Shown here one piece after another: positions 44,696 through 57,247 of a stretch of 64,000 nucleotides of DNA (within the stretch, counting starts at the first letter, position 1; every line of letters starts with the position of its first letter). The notes under the pieces were generated by a model that saw nothing but the letters and a program-made list of their open reading frames with translations, was not told the origin of the DNA and did not search any database. Source of the stretch: Scilla litardierei (taxonomy: Eukaryota > Streptophyta > Magnoliopsida > Asparagales > Asparagaceae); assembly GCA_030789695.1 (NCBI GenBank), contig JAULAV010008602.1, positions 1-64,000 of the forward strand, written 5' to 3'. The position numbers and the translations under genes are program-made.

Positions 44696-47236
44696 TGTAA
44701 CGACTGGTTTTTATGTATCTGGATTTATTATATTATATTATATGTTTTGGTGGATTTTCTCCTTGTGTGTGGTTTTCTTCTCCGTAGCTTTCATTTTCGA
44801 TCGTTTCGTCGCGTTTTCCTAGCTTCTTCCGTTGATCGTCGATTTTGGAGTAAGTCATTCGTGACGGGCTTCATATCGGTCATATCTTATTGTTAGATCG
44901 AGCCTAGGAGTCTTAGGAATCGATCCCGGAGCTTCGCGCTCCATTTCGGAACTTTTGGTGCACATTAGCCGGTGTAAGAAGGGGCACCGACCGACTAGAT
45001 GACGATCCAGTCGGTCGGAAAACCTTCTTGAACTGACTAGTGGGCTTTGTTAAATGTTCAGGAGTTACTGTTTATCGTTAGTCGGTCTAAGAACATTGGT
45101 CGACCGACTAGGTTGCAAACTAGTCGGTCAGCAATCGTTCTTTAACCGACTAGCTCTATGATCATTTTTGACACCAAGTACTATTCATTCTTAGTTGGTC
45201 TAAGAACGTTCATCGACCGACTAGATTCAAACCTAGTCGGTCAGTAGTTGTTCTTTGACCGACTAAATCTAAATCCTATTTTTGTACAGGAGTTATTGTT
45301 TGGACTTAGTCGGTCTGTGTTGGTCAACCGACCGACTAGTTCCCAAACTAGTCGGTCAGTGGTTGCTCTTTGACCGACTAATTCATTACCCAGATTTTTC
45401 CCTAATTTCGCTGCTTGGTGTTAGTCGGTCACAGCTAATCGACCGACCGACTAGTTGCTAAACTAGTCGGTCAGCCAACCTTCTTTGACCGACTAATCAG
45501 TGTCGAAACCCTAATTTCTAGGCAGCCGCCAGCACTTCCTATTTAAACCCCTCCCAAACGTTTTCTTCTTCTTCTTCTTCAACTCTAAACCTAATTTCTC
45601 CCCCATTGAGCCCCCTACTACCTCAAACCCTTATTCCTTCATCCCAAGCCCAAAATCCATCATCCAAACCCTCACTTAACACATTCTACCTCTCATCTTC
45701 CTCAAACCTTCATCAAATCCCCCAAAATCCCCCAAAACCCCATTTCTCCAGAATTTCCCCATCTATTCCAGATCTGAACCCTAGGTTCCCCGGAGCGTTT
45801 CTTCCGTTGATGTGCTTGCTCGGCATCATTCTTCCGCTTCCGATACGGTAATAATCGATCTCTTAATGTTTTCATAACCCGTTATGTTTTTGTGAAACCC
45901 TAATGAATGAATGTTGTCTTGATGATTGTTTCTCCGTAACAGCGACTTCCCCGTAGATTAGCGTCCCTGAGACGAACCCTCGTTGATCGTCATCCTCGGT
46001 GCTAGGCAAGTGAAACTTTCCACTTAGGGTTTGGACCATGTCTTAGGCCATTTGCTTGTTGTAGGCGTAAAAGAGACTAGGCGACGAAATGATACTCGCC
46101 TAGGCGCAATTTCCGGAACTAGCTTGACAACGAAGCTAGGACTGTCATTTATCATGTTGCATAACTATCATGTCATGTTTAATTTTGATTAACGGTACGC
46201 GAATAAATGGTCATCCATGCTATCCATGTTGTATGTCGCATTCGTAGCACACGCTACAATACTTGTGTTTCCTGGCCCGTGTTCCAGAAGCGGTCTACGT
46301 GAGTTGGTTGATAGCCAATGCCCGACCTACTTGTTTACCGGCTAGGCACCTGCGTTGCAGGCATAACCCTACGCCATACATGTTAAATACACTTCCTGGC
46401 TCGTGTTCCAGAAGCGAGCATTCCATGTTCGGGGTAATTCCCTGGCTCGATACACGTGGAGGGGTAGAGATAAACGGTCACTTGAGCTTAGGAGTTGGCC
46501 CGATCAGCCACTCTAGCCAACAGGCGGAATCTCTGTGCACAACTTGTTTGCTTGACTGTTCACTTGACGTGAACCACTTGACTTGTACTTGTCCGTGTTT
46601 TACTTGTTATCCGTGACATACTTGCTACTTGTACTTCTCTTTACTTGTCACTTCCATACTATACTTTCCATGCCATGCATCATACTATAACTGCTAGGTT
46701 GCTAGTTTACCTTACCTTCAGTTTCCTTGCCCAAGTCCTTAGACTTGCTGACATGTGCCCCTTTACTCTTTTGGGTGACACATGTTAGATCCCGAGCCTG
46801 AGTCCGTTGTTGAGGACGAGGTGTTTGCGGACGCCGTGCCCGAGTCTGTGTTTGGCGAGGAGTACGTGGACACTGGGGACCAGTCCTAGTGTCTTCGTTG
46901 AGCTTTCCCCTTTTTGTTTTAGACTGTTGTTTTGTTCTCGGTGCGTAGCACCTATACTCTGTTTACTGTGTCTTTGTTTGGCCTTGTTCTGGGCCTTTAG
47001 ACTCTTTCTTTTAGCCTGGTGACTTTTCTGGATGTTGAACTTAATTTTAATGATGGACATTTTCTGAGATTGAGATTTGTTTCTGTCTCTCCTTGTGTTA
47101 TTATTGTTGTTCCGCTTGTGGTTACAGGGACATGCTTATGTTTTATTGACGCTTATCGGGTTTGGGGCTTCACAGCTCCACTCTCGTGCGGACCTTTTCA
47201 CGTCTCGCCTCCATTTTAGGGAAGCGGGGCGTGACA
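44696..47236 (+). repeat. Tekay 3' LTR
   Basis: 2541 bp, preceded by purine tract AAGTTGGGGAGGA (44683-44695) and followed by the duplication CCTTT. TATA box TATTTAAA is at about 45540-45547. Confidence 0.95.
44986..45495 (+). promoter_or_regulatory. TAGTCGGTC array in Tekay 3' LTR
   Basis: Same five units as copy 1; one base differs (AAACCTAGTCGG here, AAAACTAGTCGG in copy 1). In a 3' LTR such an array could act on sequence downstream, which here is the SOD 3' side. Confidence 0.75.
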
Positions 47237-47685
47237 CCTTTCCACCACCTTGGCCGAATCACCTCCACCCCCACACCACCATGCCTCCTTTGGTTTGAAG
47301 AGAATGAAGGCGAAAGGAGGAGCTTGAATAAGTAGGAGCTTGGATAAGGAGAAGAAGGAGAAGAGCTTGGACAGAGAGAGCTAAAGCTTGAAGGAGAAAT
47401 CTTCCTCAATGTAGGATTCTAGCCACCTTTAATTCGTTGAAACCATTAATCGAGCAACAAGACACCTATGCTTTTTTGTTCAATGTAGGCTTATAATTTT
47501 GTAACAGTAACGCTGAGTTTGGGGGAGTGCATATATAGTGTCCAGTTGGTGAGGTATGGCTAAGCCCAAGATAGGAGAGGACCACTAACCACAAGTGCAT
47601 GTGGGTGCACCGTTTACGATTCAAGAGTCGCACATCAGTTGTCCTTTTGGTTTTTGCCTTGGTTATCATCCTAGGCTGCCTTTAA

Positions 47686-48234
47686 TGTTGTGTTTGGTTT
47701 CATGGAAAAGGAAAAAAAGAAAAGTGAAATGAAAAGGAAATAGAAAGAAAAAGAAAAGGAAAAGGAAACCGAATTCTTTTTTATGTTTGGTTAGTGAGGA
47801 AAATTGTAAAGAAAATTAAAAGGAAAATGGTATGGAAAATGATTTCTCATGTTTGGTTGCTTATGAAAATGAAAAGGAAAACTAGAAAGAAATATGATTT
47901 TATTTATAATTAATATTTTAAAGGGTCTCATTTTTCTATTAAACTCAATCCAAAATCATTCTTCTGAAATAAAAAATGAGCAATAACAAAAAGATAATTT
48001 TTGTTGTCGTTACAATTTTTGGCTCAAAAAAGGGAAGAAAATTTTTGGGAAAGAAAACGGTTTCCTTCCGATTTGGGAGAGAAAAGTAGAGAGAAAAATT
48101 CTATATGATTTTTTCTTTCATTTTCCCTCTCACTTTCTTTCCTTTTACTTTTCTATACAACCAAACAATGGAAATTAACTTTCCCATCACTTTTCTTTCC
48201 TTTCCTTTTCTTTTCCATACAACCAAACACAGCA
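47686..48234. mobile_element. MITE-like element, copy 2
   Basis: Identical by eye to 32909-33457, including the TAA duplication. Its presence in both copies shows that it was inserted before the block was duplicated or converted. Confidence 0.7.
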
Positions 48235-48383
48235 TAAGTGAAAGCTAATATAGGAAGAACGAGCAATTCAGCTACTTTGGTCAAATGCATGACAGAGCAC
48301 AAACCCAGCTTGCACCTTGGCATGAAATATTTATAGACATTCTCGAAGCTTAATGCTTGCCTCCATGTAGCTTTTCTTGAGTT

Positions 48384-48432
48384 TAATTTTATTTTATTTT
48401 ATTTTATTTTATTTTATTTTATTTTATTTTAT
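48384..48432. repeat. (ATTTT)n microsatellite, copy 2
   Basis: Same repeat number as 33607-33655. Confidence 0.9.
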
Positions 48433-48495
48433 CTAAGTGCCGAAAGCCATCCTCATAGCAGCCTTGTCCCAAATTTATCAATAACCCTCACTTAT

Positions 48496-48937
48496 GGCGG
48501 AGGAATACCGTGTCGGAGATTGCGCACGGCCGTGCCATATGCTTTCACGGCCGTGTCGCTATGCTGAAACAGATTGGCGTGTTACGCAGACTGTGCGCAC
48601 TCGTGCCATATATCAGCACGGCCATGCCAAAGTGCAGAAATCCAAAAACATCCAGAATTTGAACTCTAATCTGGGTCGTTGATCTGTTTTGAGATTAAAT
48701 CGGATGGACATGATTTAAAACGCCCTATTCTATCCTATGAAGGACTCCTATGATATAAATACCTAGAGATACACCTTTTGACGGCACACGGCACAACGAA
48801 GAGAATTGGAGAAGAATTCTTTGTGTGTTCTTGAGCAAAGCTGATCTTTTACCGGTGACAGATGACGAAATTGTTTTGAGGGCACTACGAGCTTTGGGAG
48901 ATGAGGTATTTCTTGTTCTAAAGTTTTTGGTAAGATC
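48496..48937 (+). repeat. LTR-like remnant, copy 2
   Basis: Same sequence as 33719-34160, with the CACGGCCGTG palindromes and a TATAAATACC box. Confidence 0.35.
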
Positions 48938-50528
48938 TATCTAATTGTTGTGTGCATGTGACGTTGTGATTGCTAGAGTGCTAGAGTTATTTTGTCGAGA
49001 GGGCACATATTGTTTGGAGGAGATTTTGTCGGTGTATTTCTCTAAATTAGCATCTCTGATTTAGTGGAAACCATGACAATGGAAGACTGGACGTAAGCTA
49101 TAGATTGGGCCGAACTACTATAAATCATTGCCTCTCTGATGTGTAATTGCTTGATTTTGATTCTGCGATAGTTCTTGTGCTTTTTATGATTCCTTCAAGA
49201 TCGTAGCTCTACATTGATTTAGTTGATGACACTTTATCTATTTATTCCGCTGAGCACACTTTGGTGTTGATTGGTAATGTATCAGATTCCCAACACTTTT
49301 TCCCTTCATTTTTTTTTCTTAAGAGGAGCTGGGACCGGAGCCACTACCGCATGATTCGTACCCTCACGTGGTTTGTTATGAATTCTGTGTTAACAGAATG
49401 CACACTGTACTCCACAAAGATCACACAATGCACTCATCCCTGCTGCAACAATTACTACCCTGGCTATTGGCATGTATGACTGCAATGACTTTATAATAGA
49501 ATAGTAATTTATAGTATTGGGACTATTTTAGTCGATTTTGGTATTTAACAGTATCAATTTTGCCTCATAGTGTTCTAGAAGCCGAGGGAGTAGTGAAATG
49601 GCAGCAAGATTCCATGTTTGGGTTTTGGAAAGACGCATGCGTCAAGTATTCCTATTTCTAACAATACAGAAAAAAAAGTAGTCTACAGACAGATTGGTTT
49701 CTTGTATGGATTTAAAATGAAAAATCCACATGATCAATATTACACTTGATTACTCCATTTTACAGAAGTATACAATAATCTCACCAATGTTTTTTGAGTA
49801 AATTAATCTTGCCAATATTGTTTCTGAAAACTTATTATCCAATCCCCACCACTCAACTGAATGAGATACAAGCATACTTGGGATAGTACTAATATTCGAT
49901 ATATCAAGTTCAAAAAAGCACCCAACTCTTGATAGTTTTAATCCAAGACTCCCATTAATCTTTTCATTATAGATGCCTTGTTGGATATGCCAATAGACAA
50001 GTTTAGAATATGCTTTACTTTCATTGCCAACCTTCTAATCAGCTAGCTAGAAATGACAATATATCATAACCTCAACCAATATGACAATATGCCAATAATG
50101 GGCTAAACAAATATGACAGAATAGGCAATTAGCTAGGAAATTATGTATTGGGCATGTGGTCCAAACTAACGTCCAAGCTTCACCCATTTCTTGTGAAGCC
50201 TAAGCTCACATGAAACGTCTTGATTGAGCCAATTCTGTGCAGAACACCTCTGGAAGGGCTTTGCATGCAGAAATAGCATATCTAGAATATCTATATATGT
50301 GGCAATTCAGGATTGTAACATACACAAAAGAAGGATGACATTAACACCGTCACAAAAGAAGGATGACATTAAAGAGGGCAAGAAGAACACGGTTAGATAT
50401 TAATGGATCCCTGCCACTCATTTATATGAGCAATTCTTGAAACGGGAAAAATGACAAGCAACAACAAACGTGTGTGTATATATATGAGACGGTTTTATTC
50501 AATTTATGGGAAAACTTATTTTGAAGTG

Positions 50529-50533
50529 AAACT
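50529..50533. other. target-site duplication AAACT, left
   Basis: AAACT is repeated at 58203-58207 after the 3' LTR of the Tat-like element. Confidence 0.92.
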
Positions 50534-51474
50534 TGATACGACTATTTTGGAGAAGCCCAAGAACCGGAGACCCAGGTCCAAGCCAAGAACGGGAAGCCCA
50601 CGAATGAGATTAGGCCCGCCTGACGAGGCCCACAGATAGACCCGAAGTCGGACCGGCCTAGCCCGGGGGAAGCACGATTAGCTCGTGCTCCCCAGAGACA
50701 ACCGTCCCCCTGAACACGCGGCTCTTTAATGACCATTAAGGAGCCCGTTAATCAACGCTCCCCACGACGCACGTAGGCGCCTTGATGGAGGCGGATCGCG
50801 GGGGCGTCAGGGGAGACGGACGAAGGACGTGAATCGGGGGCAATCGTGGCCCGGATCCTATAAAGGGAGGGCAGGGGCAACCGGGATGAGGATCGAATCC
50901 TTAACACCTACAACTGAGGTATTCCGATAAACTAGACCTTGCTTTTTCCCCAAACCATCTCCTCCGCCACCGCTCAATCTGAGGATACAAGTACCGGTCT
51001 CATCAAGAGCCGTGTCGTGCCCACCGAGCATGACACAGATCCGTTCTGACTTAGGCATCGGAGGGGACTTGGCCGGAACCAAGGTCCGGCCCCCCTGACG
51101 AGCTTTCTCGTCCATCCAGGAAGGAGCTGAACCGAGGCGCCGAGGCTATCCATCGGAGCAGAACGGACCCGCTCGTCAACAGCGGGAGCCAACGTCAATC
51201 ATGACTAAGGAGCATTCAAGGCGCCGAGGCTACCCCTCGACGCTCATCCAGCCGAGGCCGAGCACCCGACCTGGAACCGAGGCTTCCCCTTGTCTCCACG
51301 TCGACCGAAGACCGACGCTCCGCCAAGAAGCGTCTGCTCAGCCACGGATCCTTCGCCTACCCACGTCAAGAGCACGTGTGCTTGGCGTGACCAAGGGATC
51401 CCTTCGACCCCTTGACCACGTTGACCGTCGAGACGTCGGTCAACGAGTCCGTGGTGAGAAAACACTCATAAACA
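50534..51474 (+). repeat. Tat-like 5' LTR
   Basis: It starts TGATACGACTATTTTGG and ends CATAAACA. A TATA-like CCTATAAAGGGAGG lies at about 50858-50871. It is GC-rich, unlike the surrounding host DNA. Confidence 0.92.
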
Positions 51475-51476
51475 TC

Positions 51477-51493
51477 TGGCGCCGTCTGTGGGA
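51477..51493 (+). other. primer-binding site candidate
   Basis: TGGCGCCGTCTGTGGGA starts two bases after the LTR. The TGG start and position fit a tRNA primer site; I do not assign the tRNA. Confidence 0.65.
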
Positions 51494-51522
51494 ACCGAAC
51501 AAGCCCACGTCAACCCACCGAA

Positions 51523-53093
51523 ATGGAACCACTCTGCAATGGCTCGGGGCACATGCCCCTCATCCAGGAGGAGGGTGACTACATCCCTCCGAGAACCAAC
51601 ACAGCCATACTACCGAGGGGACCGGCGACTCCCGATCGGTGACCCAAGAGCATCTTCGTCTCTTCGCTCAGGAAACCAATGCCAACCTCCAGACTTTAGT
51701 TGCCATGATTCAACAGCTTGTCGGCAACCTGGCCACCCAGCGAGAGTGGACGGCAGGAGCCCACCAAGGGGGAGCGGACCGCCCACTGGTACGGTCCGCC
51801 GTGGTCACTGACCATGGGGACGGAGCAACCAACTTGGAGCGGCGGTTCACTATGTCGGGCTTCATCCCGAAGAAATCCCTCACTCCCACCTCGCTCCGTG
51901 AAGGAGGCGGGATGGGACTGGAGCAGACTGGAGGAGAATCGGTTACAGCCTCGTCTCGGCGACCGGGCTCTACGAATCGGCGGCCGCCTGGCCACCGATC
52001 CTTGGGGGACCGAGAATACCGAGAAGAGAGGAAGAGCGTCCACCGATCAACCCCCACCCCCAGTTCGGCATGGGCTCGGGTGAACTCCCGGGGAGACCGC
52101 GCTGCCTCACCTCGGCCTACCGGCAACGGCGCAAATACTGAGGGAGCCCCGGGGGAGCCGGCCGTGATCGTTGTCCTTTGTCCCGGAGGATAACTGAGGC
52201 ACGGGTATCCTCCAGGTTCAAGGTGCCGGCACTGGAGAAGTATGACGGCACGGGCGATCCAGCGGACCACGTGATGGACTACGAAGGGGTCATGGCGTTC
52301 CAGGGGGGCTAACGACACCCTGCTTTGCAAAGGCTTTTATTCCACCCTCCGGAGGGCGGCCAGGAGCTGGTACCATGGTCTTCCCAATCGATCCATTGAT
52401 AACTTTGAGGATCTCTCTCAGCAGTTCTGCAAGCAATTCATGGCCGGACGACGGGTAAAGCCGGACTCAGAGCTCCTGTTTAATGTGGTGCAAGGTCCCG
52501 GCGAACCCCTGAGGAGCTACATGCGCCGATTCAACGCAGAGCGACTGAATGTGGAGAGTTGTCCCGAGTTGGTCGTCAAGACGGCCATGAAGAAGGGGCT
52601 CCGCCACAGGGGCCTGAGGAAATCGCTACACAATGATCCTCCGAAAGACCACGCTGGCGTCATAGCCTGGGCGGAACGTTACATGCTGACAGAAGAGGCG
52701 CTGGCCATGGACGACGGAGGCCGCCCCATGGGAACAAGACGGGGATCCAAGCGCGACGAGAGCAAGCACCGCGCCCCCGACAAGCATCGTCAGGAGAAGA
52801 AGGCCAAAGGGAAGCATCGCAGGGAGGAGCCACGACTCCCCAAGCTGGACGCCACCCCAGAGGCTGTCCTCACGCACGCTCAAAAAGAGGGGCGCTTTAG
52901 CAGGCCGCCTCCGAGGATGAAGAGGGGCGGAAAGGACGAGGAGAAGTACTGCAAGTACCACAAGGACAACGACCATGACACTGACGATTGCTGGCACCTG
53001 AAGAAGGATATAGAGAAGCTGGTCAACCGGGGGCACTTAAAGAACTTCGCCGACTACACGGCCCCCGCCCCCGTGGAAGGGAAATCCAAGTAA
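51523..53093 (+). pseudogene. gag: Tat-like Gag, frameshifted
   Basis: The N-terminal part is in several frames (LFAQETNANLQTLVAMIQQL near 51655-51720). The capsid domain starts near 52215 (VPALEKYDGTGDPADHVMDY), is broken by a shift at about 52307 (a TAA in a G-run), and resumes NDTLLCKGFYSTLRRAARSW into the clean 217-codon frame 52440-53093. That frame has FNVVQGPGEPLRSYMRRFNA, a very basic stretch (KHRQEKKAKGKHRREE), and a terminal CKYHKDNDHDTDDCWHLKK motif that replaces the zinc knuckle in Tat-type Gag. It ends at TAA, and no pol follows. Confidence 0.8.
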
Positions 53094-53359
53094 GCAGACA
53101 AGGGAAAGAAGGTGAATGTGATCCAGACGGCCATGCACATCATTGAGTGAGCCGGCAGGACCGCCAGTCACCACCTCGCCTGGGCAAGGCTAGCTTGCCC
53201 TCGCCATCTCTGTTTTATGTTTTTCCTCCAAATGTACGCCCGGGTTCGAGGAATGGAAAGAACCGTGTTAGTACAACTCTTTGTCTTTCAATTGGCTGGC
53301 TAGATGATCGATTGCAGAATAGGCCGGAAGCCTCCTCTCGGGGGAGACCAACGAAATGA
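53094..53359. other. Tat-like element spacer after gag
   Basis: A protease would be expected here but none is found. No domain is recognised in this short stretch before the minisatellite. Confidence 0.5.
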
Positions 53360-54300
53360 TCGACCATAATGCTGGGGGCAACTCCCCCAGCAGGTCGATC
53401 GTCAAGCCCGTTCGTAACGCTGGGGGCAACTCTCCCAGCAGACGGGGACATCGATTGGTTGTAAGCCAAGGGGTAGCCCCCTCGACGACCAACCAATCCG
53501 ATCGACCATAAGGCTGGCTGCAACTCCCCCAGCAGGTCGATCGCCAAGCCCGTTCGTAAGGCTGGGGGCAACTCCCCCAGCAGACGGGGACATCGATTGG
53601 TTGTAAGCCGAGGGGTAGCCCCCCTCGCCGACCAACCGATCCGATCGACCATAAGGCTGGGGGCAACTCCCCCCAGCAGGTCGATCGTCGAGCCTGTTTG
53701 TAAGGCTAGGGGCAACTCCCCCAGCAGACGGGGACATCGGTTGGTTATAAGCCAAGGGGTAGCTCCCCCGCCGACCAACCGATCCATCCAATCGACCATA
53801 AGGCTGGGGCAACTCCCCCAGCAGGTCGATCGCCAAGCCCGTTTGTGAGGCTGGGGACAACTCCCCCAGCAGACGGGGACACCGGTTTGTTATAAGCTGA
53901 GGGGTAGCTCCCCCTACCGACCAACCGATCCATACAAACGGCCATAAGGCTGGGGGTAACTCCCCCAGCAGGTCGATTGTTGAGCCCGTTCGTAAGGCTG
54001 GGGGCAACTCCCTCAGCAGATGGGGACATCGGTTGGTTATAAGCCGAGGGGTAGCTCCCCCTGCCGACCAACCGATCCACCCGACCCTAAGGCTGGGAGC
54101 TACTCCCCCAGCAGGTCGATCGTCATGCCTGTTCGTAAGGCTGAGGGGAACTCCCCCAGCAGACGGGGTCATCGATTGATTGTAAGCCGAGGGATAGCCC
54201 CCTCGCTGACCAACCGATCCAACAGACTGTAAGGCTGGAAGAAACTCCCCTAGTGGGTCTGAACGTCAGATGGGTATAAGCCAGGGGACGACATCCCTTG
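53360..54300 (+). repeat. minisatellite, about 144-bp units with hairpins
   Basis: Six to seven direct units start at about 53361, 53503, 53646, 53793, 53940, 54082 and 54225 (CGACCATAA or variants), so the period is 142-147 bases. Each unit contains two GCTGGGGG-CAACT-CCCCCAGC hairpins and a GAGGGGTAGCCCCCTC-type palindrome. Long frames through the array reflect its composition and period and are not genes. Confidence 0.9.
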
Positions 54301-54920
54301 CGACCCGAAGGATCCCGTCAACCGAGGGACCGGAGGCGATTCATCTCTCAGGCCGAGCCCCCCGACTGGCCGCGAGACCAGGGGCAACCCCGCAATGTGC
54401 AAGGCGATTACCCGAACGAACCAAGTATCGCGAACGAGGGAAGATCCACAGTGGGTCGACCGATAGCGCCCCGAAGGCCCCAATCTATGGGGCCAACGGG
54501 CCCAGAGTCCCGAAGTCCCTTCGCACTCACCGCGAGTGACAAAGGGATGCCAGCAAAACATGGAATTCATGACAAGGTCAAGCACAACAAAAGATCAAAG
54601 AGACTGAGGGTTCCCACAAAGCAGAAAACCCCAACGACAAGAAAAAAGACGATAAGTACATGGACCGACAAAGAAGCTCTATATAAAATTGTTTGAAATT
54701 ACAAGCCAAAAAGGGGGCGGGGAACGAAATAGAGAAGAGCCGTCTGGGGCCCCAGGGCACGGGAGGAAGCGTCCTCTGGAACATCACCCTGCTCGGAGCG
54801 GGGGGTCAGCGAGACCAGCCGAGGATGGGAGCGATTACCGGGCGTGTTCCGCAAACCGTCAGAAGGAGTCTCGGATAACGTCGATAATCCGGGGGGGCCA
54901 GGAGGTCCTCATAGGAGCCG
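54301..54920. other. Tat-like element interior, no gene assigned
   Basis: GC-rich DNA between the minisatellite and the antisense gene. Frames exist in both directions but none has a recognisable domain. The antisense gene's 3' end may extend into this part. Confidence 0.4.
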
Positions 54921-56884
54921 AAGGCCTCCCTAAGGACCGCCGCGATCCGTGGCCTCAGGGCCCTGTCAACGTCCTTCTCCACCTCTTCGACAAACTGGGT
55001 CATCTGATGCAGGTCTGCCACTCGTTCCAGAGATCGCCCCTCTCCCGGCGGAACGCCTATTCTGCCTCTTTGGCCGACCTCTGAGCGTCGGCCAGTTCCC
55101 CCTGGAGGTCCAGCACCTGGGAGGTGAGCTCATCCACCCGGCGTCGAAGCAGCCGAGCCTCCATGTGTGCCTCTTGAGTGGCCACCTCGGCCGCCCCGGC
55201 CCTTGAACGCTCCCGAGCCGAGGACTCCTCGAGGTCTTTCGCCTGGGCCGCCTGACGCTGTGCCTCGACGACCATCACAGTGGCCTGCAAAAAGAAAGGA
55301 GTTATGCTAAGAAGGATCAAGAGACACCTTTGAGAGCAGTAAGACGGCCAAACCTGTTGAAGCTGCCAGACTAAGGAGTCCGGCAGTGCGTTGGTGGGAG
55401 CTCTCTCTAGAAGAGAGCGGTCCCTCGGGAGGACGGATCCGTGGGCCAACCGGTTGGCCATGGTACGGTCAACGAATACCGAGTCCTCGGGGGTAACCTC
55501 GGGGCCCGCCAGGACATTCACCAGTGTGCCACCGGCTCCCACCAAGGAAGGCTCGGCCGAGACAGCAGGAGTGGCCACCAAGGTCAACGGGAGAGTTTCG
55601 CCGGAGGCCATCGGCATCTCGGGAGCCACCGGAGTGCGGGTCTCCCCACCCTCCTTCCTCCTCTTCCTCTCGCTGGGTCCAGCGGACGCCGTGGGGGTGC
55701 TTACGCCCCGCGCCGTGACCAATAGTGGACACACGAGGAGCCGGCCCAGCTCCATCGTTGCCTCCTTCCGCCTGGACGGGGAGGGGGAGTTCGGCCCCCA
55801 TAGGCTCTCCTGCGGGGAGGTCCGTCGCGGCCAAGGGGAGCGGCGTAGCCTCCACCCTTCCCACGGCAGGCTCGGTCTGACGCACCTCCTTGTCAATGGT
55901 GCGACGGGACGCCTGGCCCGAAGGGTTCCCTCGGCTACGGCCGGATCTCCGCCGGATGAGCTCGTCGACATTGCGGGTAAACTCACGTCCAGCCATCTCT
56001 GCAGAAGGAAAGAAGATCAGGGTAAGCGAGAGGGAGGGCGGAAAGAAAAGGAGCACCTACCGGGAGACCACATGACGGACCTAAGAAGCAGGTCGTCCAG
56101 CAGAGGCCAGACCGACCTCTCCTCCAGGGGAAGAGACGACAGAAGCCGGACAGCTGCCTGGTCGGCCTCGGAGAGGGCCAACGTCAAGTTATATTGACAC
56201 AACCATCCCAGCCCGTCAAGATGACGGCGTCCCTAGGGAAGACGACAAAAACGTAGCTCGAGCTCCAATCTCCCACCCAGCGGGGCAGACCGAGCAAACA
56301 CTCCCTCCCACGTGGGCCCAGAGATGCTGCCACGACCCTTGGCCGACCGTCTGGACCTGATAGTAGTGGAAAAGAAGAGGAAGAGACGGCTCCAGGCCGT
56401 GGACGTGGCAGATCATGATGAACCCGGTCAGCACCGCGACGGAGTACGGAGTCAACTGGCACAAGGCCACCATCAAGAGTTCCATGATTTGGATGATGAA
56501 GGGATGAAGGGGGAAGCGGAGTCCCAGGCGGAACATCTCGACATAGACGCCGACCTCATTATTCTGCGGAAAGCAAATCCGCTCATCACTAAAAGAGATC
56601 CTGACGTCGTATGGATGGTATAAGTACTTCTCCCGGATCTCCGTGACCACCGAGAGGGGAACCGTAGATGGCGACCCAAGGACTGCCGGGGGAACATCGA
56701 ACCTCTCAGCAACCCGAGCCACATCGTCGACTACAGGGTCCGTGAAAAGCTTTCTTTTCCCCTTGTCTTGTACGGGACATGTCCCCGAGGGGACTCCGGG
56801 CCTCGAAGGCCGGATATTGCCATGTTCGAGTGCCGGGGGATCCCTTGATCCCGACGCTGAATCGCCTATCCTAAGCGTACCCAT
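54921..56884 (-). pseudogene. antisense multi-exon plant transposon gene (Transposase_28-like)
   Basis: Read from the ATG at 56884, the first exon encodes ERFDVPPAVLGSPS and the VEMFRLGLRFPLHPFIIQIM block, typical of the putative gypsy-type transposon family (PF04195). A frame shift near 56330 leads to RECLLGLPRWVGDWSSSYVF and SEADQAAVRLLSSLPLEERS. Introns appear at about 55998-56060 (GTAGGT to CTGCAG, then MAGREFTRNVDELIRRR) and 55287-55354 (GTTTGG to TTGCAG), after which comes a coiled coil (LRRRVDELTSQVLDLQGELA). A TAG follows AKEAE near 55060. Coiled-coil tails are usual in this family. Its function is unknown; the frameshift and stop suggest decay. Confidence 0.7.
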
Positions 56885-57247
56885 GGGGCAAGTGAAGGAG
56901 AAAGGAGGTTACCTTGAAAAAGAATCTGAAGGAAGATAGACGACGGAGAGAAGGAGCTTGTAAGACCGGAATCAGGAGGAAAGGCGCGAAAGAATCGAAA
57001 CTTGGGAGGCCGACGCCCTTATATGGAAAGCAATCACGAAATCGAGACCGTCCGAAGGGGAGCACGTGGCGGCATCTGAAGATCGACAGCGCTTCGAATC
57101 CTGCACCATGAGAAGTTCAAACGGACCGCGTCATGATGACCCCCATTTAATGGGCTGGCCTCGACTGACGCGCCTGTCAAATCCCCAAGAGTCACATCGC
57201 CCGAACCGAACCGGCTAAACCCGAACGGCTCGAACGATGGGGGCAAT
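56885..57247. other. Tat-like 3' noncoding region and purine tract
   Basis: Probable 5' side of the antisense gene and the sense-strand polypurine tract AACGATGGGGGCAAT just before the 3' LTR. A purine-rich stretch near 56890-57000 could hold the antisense promoter; no clear TATA box was identified. Confidence 0.5.

Larger units (their letters stand above)
37327..47236 (+). mobile_element. full-length Tekay/Del-type chromovirus
   Basis: 9910 bp with LTRs of 2542 and 2541 bp. It carries gag with zinc knuckles, protease, RT, RNase H, integrase and a chromodomain-like tail, in gypsy order. LTRs differ at a few dozen sites (about 1.5-2% by eye), so it is older than the Athila copy. Two TAG codons, a broken protease region, a one-base deletion in RT and two intron-like inserts separate the coding blocks. 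No tRNA-Met primer site is found next to the 5' LTR. Confidence 0.93.
47237..50528. other. host DNA between Tekay and Tat-like insertion
   Basis: This is intergenic DNA downstream of SOD. It includes the MITE copy at 47686-48234, the ATTTT repeat at 48384-48432 and the LTR-like stretch from about 48496 to 48937. Bases 50282-50528 have no counterpart in copy 1 and include a direct repeat of CACAAAAGAAGGATGACATT (around 50324 and 50351) and a TATATA run. No gene was recognised. Confidence 0.6.

Noticed and set aside
53215..54172. Long minus-strand frames across the Tat-like minisatellite
   Set aside because: Their length results from a repeat period often divisible by three and GC-rich composition; the peptides simply repeat the unit.
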